Source: Bacillota bacterium (GTDB taxonomy: Bacteria > Bacillota > Clostridia > Christensenellales > UBA1242). Taken from it: a stretch of 64,000 bases of DNA. The position numbers and the translations under genes are program-made. Below the pieces are notes generated by a model. That model did not search any database and had not been told where the DNA came from. It saw nothing but the letters and a program-made list of their open reading frames with translations. The stretch covers positions 1 to 64,000 of the forward strand of contig WRBO01000001.1 of NCBI GenBank assembly GCA_009784555.1. The letters run 5' to 3'. Shown piece after piece: positions 48,157-56,697 of the stretch. Position 1 is the first letter of the stretch; the number at the start of each line of letters is the position of its first letter.

Positions 48157-48642
48157 ATGGCAACTCGGATTATTGTTTTCACCGATGTACATGGGCATAC
48201 ACATAACCTTTTGGACTTGGTTCCCTGTATTGAACGGGCTGACTTTGCATTCTTCCTTGGTGACGGTATGGCCTGTCTAGAGGTTCTGCCGTCAAACCTC
48301 AACCGCAAACTAACCGTTGTCCGTGGAAACTGTGATTTCGCACCTGCGTTGCCAAAGGAACTGGTTGTTGAAATCGGCGAATTCAAATTTCTTCTTACCC
48401 ATGGTCATGCCTATAATGTAAAAAGCACTCGCTCGGAAATCGAACAACGCGCGGCTGAACTCGGGGTAGACGTCGCACTCTTCGGGCATACGCACCAATA
48501 TGCGGAATGGCGGCACGGCAAGGCGTTAATCATAAACGTTCCACCATTGGGCGACTCTCGTACTAAACAGGGCGGCTCTTATCTGGAAATAACCATCGAC
48601 GGGCCGAATAAGATATCTCATGTACTCTGTTCTTTGGATTAA
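48157..48642 (+). CDS. YfcE/MJ0936-family phosphodiesterase
   Basis: FTDVHGH; LGDGM; RGNCDF; THGHAYNV; FGHTHQ metallophosphoesterase motifs. Confidence 0.9.
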   Translation: MATRIIVFTDVHGHTHNLLDLVPCIERADFAFFLGDGMACLEVLPSNLNRKLTVVRGNCDFAPALPKELVVEIGEFKFLLTHGHAYNVKSTRSEIEQRAAELGVDVALFGHTHQYAEWRHGKALIINVPPLGDSRTKQGGSYLEITIDGPNKISHVLCSLD

Positions 48643-48766
48643 TTTCATCTTGATATTCTTTGTTTCTATATTAATTATTACAATCACTCCAATCGATATA
48701 AGGTATAGATATTTACTATTTTCATCTCTGGCTGCCACAACATTGCTATTCTTGCTATTGCTATAA
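48620..48766 (+). CDS. Possible 48-aa two-TM hydrophobic peptide
   Basis: MYSVLWINFILIFFVSILIITITPIDIRYRYLLFSSLAATTLLFLLLL*; AT-rich segment, no clear RBS. Confidence 0.3.
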   Translation: MYSVLWINFILIFFVSILIITITPIDIRYRYLLFSSLAATTLLFLLLL

Positions 48767-48783
48767 ATATCGACAAAAAATTG

Positions 48784-48808
48784 CAAAACCCTCTCATGGG
48801 TTTTTTTT
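48784..48808 (+). terminator. Rho-independent terminator
   Basis: aaaaccctctcatgggtttttttt. Confidence 0.7.
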
Positions 48809-48836
48809 ATCCTAGAGGTACAAAAAGGAGGCGTAA

Positions 48837-49145
48837 ATGCACCTGCGAAATCGCGTTCATCGGGACACATTGTACATATCACTGGATGGGGAACTGGACC
48901 ATCATACTGCCGAATACGTTCGTGACGGACTGGACTCCATGATGCTGCAAACGGCCGCGGCAAAAATAGTTTTGGATTTGGCATCTCTACGCTTTATGGA
49001 TTCAACTGGCATCGGGGTTTTGATTGGCCGATACAAAAAAATGCGCGACATGAACAAGCCAATCTTTATCGCAAACCCCAGTGGCCAGGCCGACCGCATC
49101 TTCAAAATGTCAGGGTTATACAGCATCATGCCAAAGGCATCATAG
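48837..49145 (+). CDS. spoIIAA: Anti-sigma F factor antagonist SpoIIAA
   Basis: STAS domain: KIVLDLASLRFMDSTGIGVLIGRYKKM. Confidence 0.95.
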   Translation: MHLRNRVHRDTLYISLDGELDHHTAEYVRDGLDSMMLQTAAAKIVLDLASLRFMDSTGIGVLIGRYKKMRDMNKPIFIANPSGQADRIFKMSGLYSIMPKAS

Positions 49146-49163
49146 CCAAAAAGGAGTTCAAAC

Positions 49164-49622
49164 ATGAAACAAATCAATCCAATAAACTTTATGCGCCTGG
49201 AATTGGCGGCAATAAGTACAAACGAGAGCTTTGCCCGCTCAACCGTATGCGCATTTGCAACGCGGCTGGACCCAACAATGGACCAACTGGATGATATAAA
49301 AACTGCGGTGTCCGAGGCCGTTACCAACGCCGTTGTCCATGCCTACGATGGAAATGATGGTATAATTTTAATAGAGGCCGAGCTCTTCAACGACCACATC
49401 TCAATCCGAATATCCGATTCTGGAACTGGAATAGGGGATTTGGACAAAATGATGCAACCGTTTGTTACAACAAAACCCGAGGAAGAGCGCAGTGGCATGG
49501 GCTTCACGGTAATGCAATCATTTATGGACAGCCTAAATGTCGAATCACATGTCGGCCGCGGCACAACTGTATCGATGAAAAAGTTCTTTGCACAAAAATC
49601 ACGTCAAGCGGCAGGTGCCTAA
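49164..49622 (+). CDS. spoIIAB: Anti-sigma F factor SpoIIAB
   Basis: DIKTAVSEAVTNAVVHAYDG; ISDSGTGIGDLDKMMQPFVTTKPEEERSGMGFTVMQSFMD. Confidence 0.96.
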   Translation: MKQINPINFMRLELAAISTNESFARSTVCAFATRLDPTMDQLDDIKTAVSEAVTNAVVHAYDGNDGIILIEAELFNDHISIRISDSGTGIGDLDKMMQPFVTTKPEEERSGMGFTVMQSFMDSLNVESHVGRGTTVSMKKFFAQKSRQAAGA

Positions 49623-49626
49623 TAAA

Positions 49627-50355
49627 ATGTTAAGCAACGAAGAAACAAGACAACTCTTGGATGCGGCCAAGGGCGGATGTAACGATGCGAAAACACGGTT
49701 GATAACTGTGAATGCGCCCCTCATAAAATCCATCATTAAACGATATATCGGCAAAGGCGTCGACTATGATGACCTATTTCAACTGGGTGCCTTGGGTTTC
49801 GTCAAGGCAATTATCAAATACGACCCATCGTATAATGTGAAATTCACAACCTATGCCGTACCGTTAATAGCAGGCGAGGTCAAACGCTTCCTTCGTGACG
49901 ACGGAACGATAAAGGTCTCTCGTTCGGTAAAGGCCCTGTACACAATGGTCAAACGATATTTGATAACAATGCAAGGGGCCGAAGTTCAACCAACCATAGA
50001 GGAAATTGCACGCGAACTTGGCGAAGACCCCGAAGACATCGTATTCGCGCTCGAGGCCGCGCAAATGCCGATAAGTATCTACGAACAAAACGACACCCGC
50101 GGCGACGGCGATGGTCTAACCTTGGCCGAACGCATTCCAACCGAATCGGTGGACTTGACCACCCGTGTGATGATTAAAAATGCCTTGGCGTCACTTGAAC
50201 CGCGCGACCGCAAGGTCATTATTTTGCGATACTTTCGCAACATGACCCAGGCCCAGGTCGCCGAAAGACTAGGCATCAGCCAAGTCCAAGTCAGCCGCAT
50301 CGAACACCGAATTATCGCGATGTTCCGCCGCGACTTTGCCGAAACTGGGGCCTAA
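49627..50355 (+). CDS. sigF: RNA polymerase sporulation sigma factor SigF
   Basis: Third gene of spoIIA operon; DYDDLFQLGALGFVKAIIKYDPSYNVKFTTYAVPLIAGEVKRFLRDDG. Confidence 0.96.
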   Translation: MLSNEETRQLLDAAKGGCNDAKTRLITVNAPLIKSIIKRYIGKGVDYDDLFQLGALGFVKAIIKYDPSYNVKFTTYAVPLIAGEVKRFLRDDGTIKVSRSVKALYTMVKRYLITMQGAEVQPTIEEIARELGEDPEDIVFALEAAQMPISIYEQNDTRGDGDGLTLAERIPTESVDLTTRVMIKNALASLEPRDRKVIILRYFRNMTQAQVAERLGISQVQVSRIEHRIIAMFRRDFAETGA

Positions 50356-50378
50356 TGATTAAAATAGATGAAAAAGCA

Positions 50379-50406
50379 TTGACAAGCGTATAACAACACC
50401 TATACT
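50379..50406 (+). promoter_or_regulatory. Strong sigma-A-like promoter TTGACA-N16-TATACT
   Basis: 50379-50384 / 50401-50406, followed by ~120-nt 5' UTR to ORF at 50533. Confidence 0.75.
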
Positions 50407-50532
50407 TGAAGGTATCGGGCCGCCCCTGTGCCGTCTGATAATATGCCATCGAATCGCCTGTGTGCCATTTGGTCGCGAAATACATGTATAGATATATAAA
50501 ACAAACAGAAGACTATGTAAGGAGAAAAAACA

Positions 50533-53500
50533 ATGACAAGAAGACTCAAGGCCATATTGGCCGTCGTTGTCGCTGTTGTGTTGGTGGTACCATCGGTATT
50601 TTTAATTATCCACTTTACGCGCGACCGTGACAATGAACCTGACGAGCCGGATGTACCGGACCCAATCGCGCAAAGACACAGTCTGCGCGGTATCACCCTC
50701 AATGGGATTCGCTTGGATGACGGGTTTGATGCAATTGTAGAGGGACTTCGCGTACCGCTCGTGGCCGCGCTCAACGACCCTGCATTCCGCCTCGAACTCC
50801 GCGAATTAATCCAAACCGAACTCATTCCGCTGCTGTACGAACAAAATCCAATTCTCGCTGGGGTTCTTACCGACCTCATCCTCAACGCGATGGAACAATC
50901 CGAAGCCGCGGCAATTGAACTAGCAAGACTGTTGCACGAATATTTGATGAGCGGCGACCAAATCCTCTCGGATGCACACATGCTTCGCACCTTGGTTCGT
51001 TCAATCCTATTGGGACCGGACGGCGACTGGCTGTTGGCCCAAATCGCACCAACCCTTAACACATTACTAGCCCAAGCAGGGTTAAGTGGCCAAGGCGCGG
51101 TTCGTGACCTGCTCCTCGGCGTACTAAACGGCATGATTGACGAGGTTATGCCTGGCCTAACTGGCCCTGGCGCAATTCGTTTGATGTTGCTTGACCTGTT
51201 ACCTGCCGAAATGCGCGAACCTGGTTTTATCCGCGACACCGCATTGGCTATGTTAATTGACATGGTACCTGAACTGGCAAATGCTGGTGCTGGACGTGCC
51301 TTGGTTCTCGACTTGCTCGTTTCCATGGTTCCTGAACTGGCAAACCCTGGATTTGTCCGCAATCTAACACTTGACGCACTTGCATCTCTGATTAACCCAG
51401 AGGTCAACGGCATGCTCCCAGGGGCAGAATACCCAGAAGTAGTACCCCCATTCGTCTTCGATATCCGCGAAACGGGTGCATTGCACAACCTCTTGATCGC
51501 ACTTATTGCTGACATGGAGCCTGAACTGGCTGAACCTGGTGCAATCCGTGAACTTCTCATCCAATTCTTGGTTGACGAATTCAACAACCAAACTGCATTT
51601 GACGTATATTACGAAGACACTGGCCTTTTTGGTATCACTGTGGGAGGCCTTCTTCTCAACACTCCAACCCCAGAAACTGGGGCAGTACGCCCAGCAATCC
51701 TGCGCGCATGGCGCGAGACCCCAGAATTCCAAGCATGGCTTGAGGGTCCTTTCGCGGACTTCATGGAACTGTACGATGCTCAACAAGGCGCATGGCAGGC
51801 CGATGTAGCCAACTACGAAAACGTATTGGTTCCACAATGGGAATCTGACGCCGCTGCTTGGGATGCTACATACGCATGGGACAACGACACATGGAACGCT
51901 TACGTTGCTGGCTTTGATGCTGACCGTAACGCTTTCCTTGCCGCTGCACGCACTCACATCATCCCTCTAACGGGAACTGACATTTACCCAACTGGTGTTG
52001 GAACTGGTGATAACGCACGTGCTGGCCAGTGGATTTTGGACATCTTCGCATTGGAAGAAGAACTTCTTTTCTACCAGGGCACAACAAATATCCGTGCCGA
52101 CCACAACACTTTCTTCCGTAACTTTGTTTGGCACGACCCAAGTATCGGTTCGGCTCCAGCGGGTTTTGACTACGGATGGAACCCCGACTACCGCCTTTAC
52201 CGCGAATGGTTGCTGGGCGATGGACACAACGAAGAAGCATCTCGCGTATTCTTCCGTCGTCAAATGACTGGAAAAAACAACGACGAGGAAACACTTACTG
52301 GTACATGGAACCAAACGGTTCGCCAAGCTGCTTTCACACCACCTGGCGCACCTCTTCGCCCTGTTCGTCCAACTGCACCTGTACGTCCTGCTGCTCCTGA
52401 CTTTACACCTTTCCAACCAACCGATGTTCACGGTGCGCTCCGCATGAATGTCAATACTGGTGGAAGCTTCCACGACCGCCTGCGTGACTTTACACCCGCC
52501 GATGATGAGTTCTTTGTTGTTGCTATTCCAAACCTGCAAACCATGATTTCTCGTGTTGACCCAACAACCGATGTAACTAACTGGTTTGAATTTGTTATTT
52601 ACATTGACGGCGGCGACTTTTGGGCTGCTTACGCTCGCGTTATGGTCGAAAACATTGCAAGTTTGATGTTGTCCAGTGAACTTATCTTTGGATTGGTCGA
52701 AGGTATGCTTGACGACATGTTACCATTTGAACCAGGCGACCCATTGGGTGATGTTGTAGGATTGTTGCTCACACACGAACACCTCAGTGTATTGCTGAAC
52801 GCAAACAATGGATTAAGTGAAATCCTTGACCACTTCCTGCCTGTCGTTGATGACCTGCTTGATGTCCTTCTGCCTGCACTTGGCCCAATGCTGGGTATGG
52901 ATCTTGACGGCGGAGTAGAAGTTCTGTTGGCTGAAATGCTCGCTGACCTGATGGGCCTTGACATTAGTGGCGTATATGTCCAAGAATGGTACGAATTCCC
53001 AGTCGCTCCACCTGAAGACGGTGGCGAAAACGGCCCTGAATCTTACGACGACTATATTAATGGTGACAACGGCTACGAAAATGGTAACGGGCCGGACAAC
53101 GGCGACCCAACTGGCGAATACCGTGATGTCTGGGTACCAAACAACCCTGCTGACTGGGCCGTGTTTGAACAACTCCGTGAAACAATGTCCGATGTAATGG
53201 ACGAGGTTTCTTTCGCCGCACTCTTCAGCTCAACTTCTTCATTCGACACCGTATTCGACACGGTGATGGTGGTTGCTGATATCCTCGTCGGCGAAATGGG
53301 CCGTCAAATGATGCCTGTCCTTGTTGACATGCTTGGCCTCGACGCTCAAATGGAGGCTTTGGTAACCGAACTCCTCGACTACCTCACATTCACAGAACTC
53401 ATGCGCGCTGACTTGGTCATAGAGGACTTGGTCAACATCCTTATCCCAATCCTCGACATCGCATCTGACAACCTGTGGGAACTGCTTGTTGAATTCGGCT

Positions 53501-55068
53501 TGATTGACGACCTGGTTGGCGACGACCTCGTTGCATTCTTGCCTCTTATTGAAATGATGTTCGGCAACATTTCATTCGCGGTTCTTCTCGGCGAAGACAC
53601 CGAACTGCCGGAACTCTTCGACCTGCTGATTGCTATGATTGACCCTGTCTTGACTGTATTGGTCGACGACCTTCTGCCATTCTTGATGGCTGAATTCGAC
53701 CTCACCGAATTGATTGCCGACCTTCTCGACATGGACCCATCCGACCCATTGGTTGGCGTCTTGGTCAACTCACTCGTCGACATCTTGGGCGCAATCGAAT
53801 TGCAATTCCTATTCGGCGAAGACACGACCGTGGACATGGTATTCGACATGTTGGTTCCTGTCCTGGCTCCAATGCTGACCGACATTCTGCCTATGTTCAT
53901 TGACGACCTCCTGTACGAACTTCTTGCTGGAATCGAAGACCCACGCCTCATCGCAATTATCGAAGACGCAATCATGAACTTGCCGCTTGCTGAACTGCTT
54001 TCACCAACTGGCGACCTTTCTTCTATCTTGCTCGACTTTGCAACCCCAATGATTCCAACCCTGATTGACATCGCAATCGACATGGACTTGCTGCAAACTG
54101 GCGACGCAACCCTTGACGAACTCCTGCTTGTTCTGCTCCCTGTATTCCCATTTGAACAACTCGTTGACCGCGAAGCTTACTTGGTTGACATCCTGTGGGA
54201 TGCAATTCCAAACGTATTGCTTGACGAACACGTATTTGAATTCATCTTCTTATTCGCCCTGCCTTACATAACTGACTTCATCGTCGACAACGAGGTAGTA
54301 GAAGGCCTCACAATCCTCATCGCAGAGGAAATCACACGCTTGGTCGGCGAAGAAGACGGAATCTTCGTTCTCATGCAAATCATCCACGACTTCCTTGTTG
54401 AAAACATCGACAACGACGAACTGATGGACGGAATTATCGATTTCATCATCGACGTTCTGTTGCTACCATTGATGGAAACCGAAGAAGACTTCGCAAACAC
54501 CCTTGAATTCCTCGCCGACATGCTCGGTATGGACATCGAGGAACTTGTTGCTCCAATCTTCGACATGCTTAACGACATCATGGGCGACATCACATTCGGC
54601 CTGTACGAAGACGGACGCATCTCAATCGACCTCGAGGCCCTAGGTCTTGATGCTGGCGATGATGCCGACCTTCAAGTTCTTATCGACATTCTTGGTACAC
54701 TTGAAATGCAACCTATTGAAGGTGAAGAGAACCAATACGACTTGCTCATCACGCTCTTGGGTTTCACAACAGACAGAATTGCTGATGTTCTCAACATGAT
54801 GATGGCTTCCTCCGATATAGCCTTGAGCTTTGATGACCTGCTGGGTATGCCTGGTGCTGACGTTCTTATTATCACGTTGGCTCGCTCGCTGACACTCACA
54901 CGTTGCGACGACTACCTAACATTGGAAATGTCACTGCCGCTCTCAACACTCCTGCCATTGGTTGGCGGATTGGCTGGCTTTGAACTTCCTACATTGCCAT
55001 CAATGTTCGACTTCGACCTGACCATCGGCCTAATCTTCGGCGCCGACGACATGGAGGCGGCTGCGTAA
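50533..55068 (+). CDS. Giant (1511 aa) secreted/membrane-anchored acidic Leu/Asp-rich repeat protein, unknown
   Basis: RBS aaggag; N-term MTRRLKAILAVVVAVVLVVPSVFLIIHF anchor; degenerate repeats (PELANPGFVRNLTLDAL...). Confidence 0.9.
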   Translation: MTRRLKAILAVVVAVVLVVPSVFLIIHFTRDRDNEPDEPDVPDPIAQRHSLRGITLNGIRLDDGFDAIVEGLRVPLVAALNDPAFRLELRELIQTELIPLLYEQNPILAGVLTDLILNAMEQSEAAAIELARLLHEYLMSGDQILSDAHMLRTLVRSILLGPDGDWLLAQIAPTLNTLLAQAGLSGQGAVRDLLLGVLNGMIDEVMPGLTGPGAIRLMLLDLLPAEMREPGFIRDTALAMLIDMVPELANAGAGRALVLDLLVSMVPELANPGFVRNLTLDALASLINPEVNGMLPGAEYPEVVPPFVFDIRETGALHNLLIALIADMEPELAEPGAIRELLIQFLVDEFNNQTAFDVYYEDTGLFGITVGGLLLNTPTPETGAVRPAILRAWRETPEFQAWLEGPFADFMELYDAQQGAWQADVANYENVLVPQWESDAAAWDATYAWDNDTWNAYVAGFDADRNAFLAAARTHIIPLTGTDIYPTGVGTGDNARAGQWILDIFALEEELLFYQGTTNIRADHNTFFRNFVWHDPSIGSAPAGFDYGWNPDYRLYREWLLGDGHNEEASRVFFRRQMTGKNNDEETLTGTWNQTVRQAAFTPPGAPLRPVRPTAPVRPAAPDFTPFQPTDVHGALRMNVNTGGSFHDRLRDFTPADDEFFVVAIPNLQTMISRVDPTTDVTNWFEFVIYIDGGDFWAAYARVMVENIASLMLSSELIFGLVEGMLDDMLPFEPGDPLGDVVGLLLTHEHLSVLLNANNGLSEILDHFLPVVDDLLDVLLPALGPMLGMDLDGGVEVLLAEMLADLMGLDISGVYVQEWYEFPVAPPEDGGENGPESYDDYINGDNGYENGNGPDNGDPTGEYRDVWVPNNPADWAVFEQLRETMSDVMDEVSFAALFSSTSSFDTVFDTVMVVADILVGEMGRQMMPVLVDMLGLDAQMEALVTELLDYLTFTELMRADLVIEDLVNILIPILDIASDNLWELLVEFGLIDDLVGDDLVAFLPLIEMMFGNISFAVLLGEDTELPELFDLLIAMIDPVLTVLVDDLLPFLMAEFDLTELIADLLDMDPSDPLVGVLVNSLVDILGAIELQFLFGEDTTVDMVFDMLVPVLAPMLTDILPMFIDDLLYELLAGIEDPRLIAIIEDAIMNLPLAELLSPTGDLSSILLDFATPMIPTLIDIAIDMDLLQTGDATLDELLLVLLPVFPFEQLVDREAYLVDILWDAIPNVLLDEHVFEFIFLFALPYITDFIVDNEVVEGLTILIAEEITRLVGEEDGIFVLMQIIHDFLVENIDNDELMDGIIDFIIDVLLLPLMETEEDFANTLEFLADMLGMDIEELVAPIFDMLNDIMGDITFGLYEDGRISIDLEALGLDAGDDADLQVLIDILGTLEMQPIEGEENQYDLLITLLGFTTDRIADVLNMMMASSDIALSFDDLLGMPGADVLIITLARSLTLTRCDDYLTLEMSLPLSTLLPLVGGLAGFELPTLPSMFDFDLTIGLIFGADDMEAAA

Positions 55069-55110
55069 CTCGTGCTTGCGATAATTCCACAATATCGCAA
55101 CCCACAAACT

Positions 55111-55141
55111 CGTTGACACCACACACAAAATCATATAAAAT
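55111..55141 (+). promoter_or_regulatory. Promoter TTGACA-N17-TAAAAT upstream of rplU
   Basis: ttgacaccacacacaaaatcatataaaat. Confidence 0.65.
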
Positions 55142-55170
55142 AGACGCAACCCTTTGTGGTGCGTCTTTTT
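55142..55170 (+). terminator. Rho-independent terminator-like hairpin upstream of rplU
   Basis: agacgcaaccctttgtggtgcgtcttttt. Confidence 0.65.
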
Positions 55171-55234
55171 ATGTGTAAGCGGGTTTAACGCCCCACGCAA
55201 CCGGCAAGGAGTCAGGAAGGAGGAGGAAACATTG

Positions 55235-55522
55235 ATGTACGCAATCATCAAAACTGGCGGTAAACAGTACCGGGTCGAAATCGGAACCCGCGTCCGCATC
55301 GAAAAACTGGAACTTGAACCGGGCACAACCCACAAACCAGAGGTCGTGTTGTCGGTCAAGGACGGCAAAATCAGTCAAAAAGGCACCGTAACCGTAAAGG
55401 TTCTGGAACATGGCTTGGGTGACAAGATTGACATCTTCAAATACAAGGCAAAGAAAAACTACCGCCGTCGCCAAGGTCACCGTCAACCATTCACATTGGT
55501 AGAGGTCACCGAAATCAAGTAA
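55235..55522 (+). CDS. rplU: 50S ribosomal protein L21
   Basis: MYAIIKTGGKQYRVEIGTRVRIEKLELEPG; KKNYRRRQGHRQPFTLVEVTEI. Confidence 0.97.
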   Translation: MYAIIKTGGKQYRVEIGTRVRIEKLELEPGTTHKPEVVLSVKDGKISQKGTVTVKVLEHGLGDKIDIFKYKAKKNYRRRQGHRQPFTLVEVTEIK

Positions 55523-55535
55523 CTAGGGACGGAAA

Positions 55536-55847
55536 ATGACAACCATCACCATTCGCCATGACGGATTCACGGCCATTGGCCACGCTGAATTCGCTGAACG
55601 CAACTCCGACATCGTATGCGCCGCAACATCCGCGATAATCCAAAACGCGGTCATGGGCATAATACATGTGGCGAAAATCGCGGCCACGGTGGACAAATCG
55701 GATGGTAAACTGGTCGTGACATATCCCGTGGACATGACGCACGCGCAACAACACGACAAAAAAACTCTTGTTGCAACAATGATACTTGGACTTCGCGACA
55801 TCGCGAGACAATTCCCAAATAACGTAACCCTTAAGGAGGAAAATTAA
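55536..55847 (+). CDS. prp: Ribosomal-processing cysteine protease Prp
   Basis: [25 protein letters not shown]; between rplU and rpmA. Confidence 0.93.
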   Translation: MTTITIRHDGFTAIGHAEFAERNSDIVCAATSAIIQNAVMGIIHVAKIAATVDKSDGKLVVTYPVDMTHAQQHDKKTLVATMILGLRDIARQFPNNVTLKEEN

Positions 55848-55848
55848 T

Positions 55849-56238
55849 ATGAACGAACTCGAACTTCAACTCTTTGGATGCGACTGCGCAACCTGCCCAA
55901 TGGGTTGCGGCCCAAAAGAGCCCCAAGAAGACTGCGAACCAGACGGAGACAGCGGCGAGCGGGCTTTTACAATTGACATCCAACTCTTTGCATCGAAAAA
56001 AGGTGGCGGAAGCACAAAAAACGGCCGCGACAGTAACAGCAAACGCCTCGGCGTAAAAGAGGCTGACGGCCAATTCGTAACTGGCGGGTCAATCATCGTT
56101 CGCCAACGCGGAACAAAAGTTCTTGCGGGTGAAAACGTGGGTGTCGGTCGCGACCACACGCTCTTTGCTCTGCGTGACGGAACCGTACAATTTACAACCA
56201 CCAAAAACTCAAAGAAAAAAGTTTCAATCAAAGCCTAG
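55849..56238 (+). CDS. rpmA: 50S ribosomal protein L27 with Cys-rich N-terminal extension
   Basis: [67 protein letters not shown]. Confidence 0.97.
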   Translation: MNELELQLFGCDCATCPMGCGPKEPQEDCEPDGDSGERAFTIDIQLFASKKGGGSTKNGRDSNSKRLGVKEADGQFVTGGSIIVRQRGTKVLAGENVGVGRDHTLFALRDGTVQFTTTKNSKKKVSIKA

Positions 56239-56245
56239 CAAAAAC

Positions 56246-56272
56246 AAAAGGGTGGCATATGCCACTTTTTTC
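56246..56272 (+). terminator. Rho-independent terminator after rpmA
   Basis: aaaagggtggcatatgccacttttttc. Confidence 0.8.
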
Positions 56273-56288
56273 ATGCATAAAAATTGCC

Positions 56289-56681
56289 ATGAACAAATCA
56301 TCAATCATCCGCGGCATGACAAAGGGCACACTCTGGGCGTTGGTCGCAACCTTATTCCTGGTCTTAATCCTGGCCGTCATCGTAAAATTTACTGGCATCG
56401 GGTCAACGGCAATTCTCGTGACCACCCAAATAATCAAAATTATCGCAATTTTCTTCGGCGTTGGGGTACTGGTAAAATCCGTCGTAAAACGCGCGTGGCT
56501 CTTCGGCGCGATATTCGGCATCATCTACACGGCGGTATCTTTCTTTGCATTTAGTCTCATTGGCGGAACCGAAACATTCGACATAACAACTGGAATCCTG
56601 GCCGAGGCCCTCTTTGCAATCATCGTCGGAATGGCAAGCGCAATCTTGGTCAAAAAGGGTAGTGTAGACGCCGCGTATTAA
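56289..56681 (+). CDS. TIGR04086-like multi-TM membrane protein
   Basis: MNKSSIIRGMTKGTLWALVATLFLVLILAVIVKFTGI... Confidence 0.75.
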   Translation: MNKSSIIRGMTKGTLWALVATLFLVLILAVIVKFTGIGSTAILVTTQIIKIIAIFFGVGVLVKSVVKRAWLFGAIFGIIYTAVSFFAFSLIGGTETFDITTGILAEALFAIIVGMASAILVKKGSVDAAY

Positions 56682-56697
56682 TGGTACAATGTATCCA

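Noticed and set aside
50400-51587. 395-aa minus-strand ORF
   Set aside because: Shadow ORF antisense to the 1511-aa gene; low-complexity Ser/Arg-rich translation produced by the codon bias of the real strand.
53379-54083. Ser/Met-rich 234-aa minus-strand ORF
   Set aside because: Mirror translation of Asp/Leu/Ile-rich codons of the giant gene.
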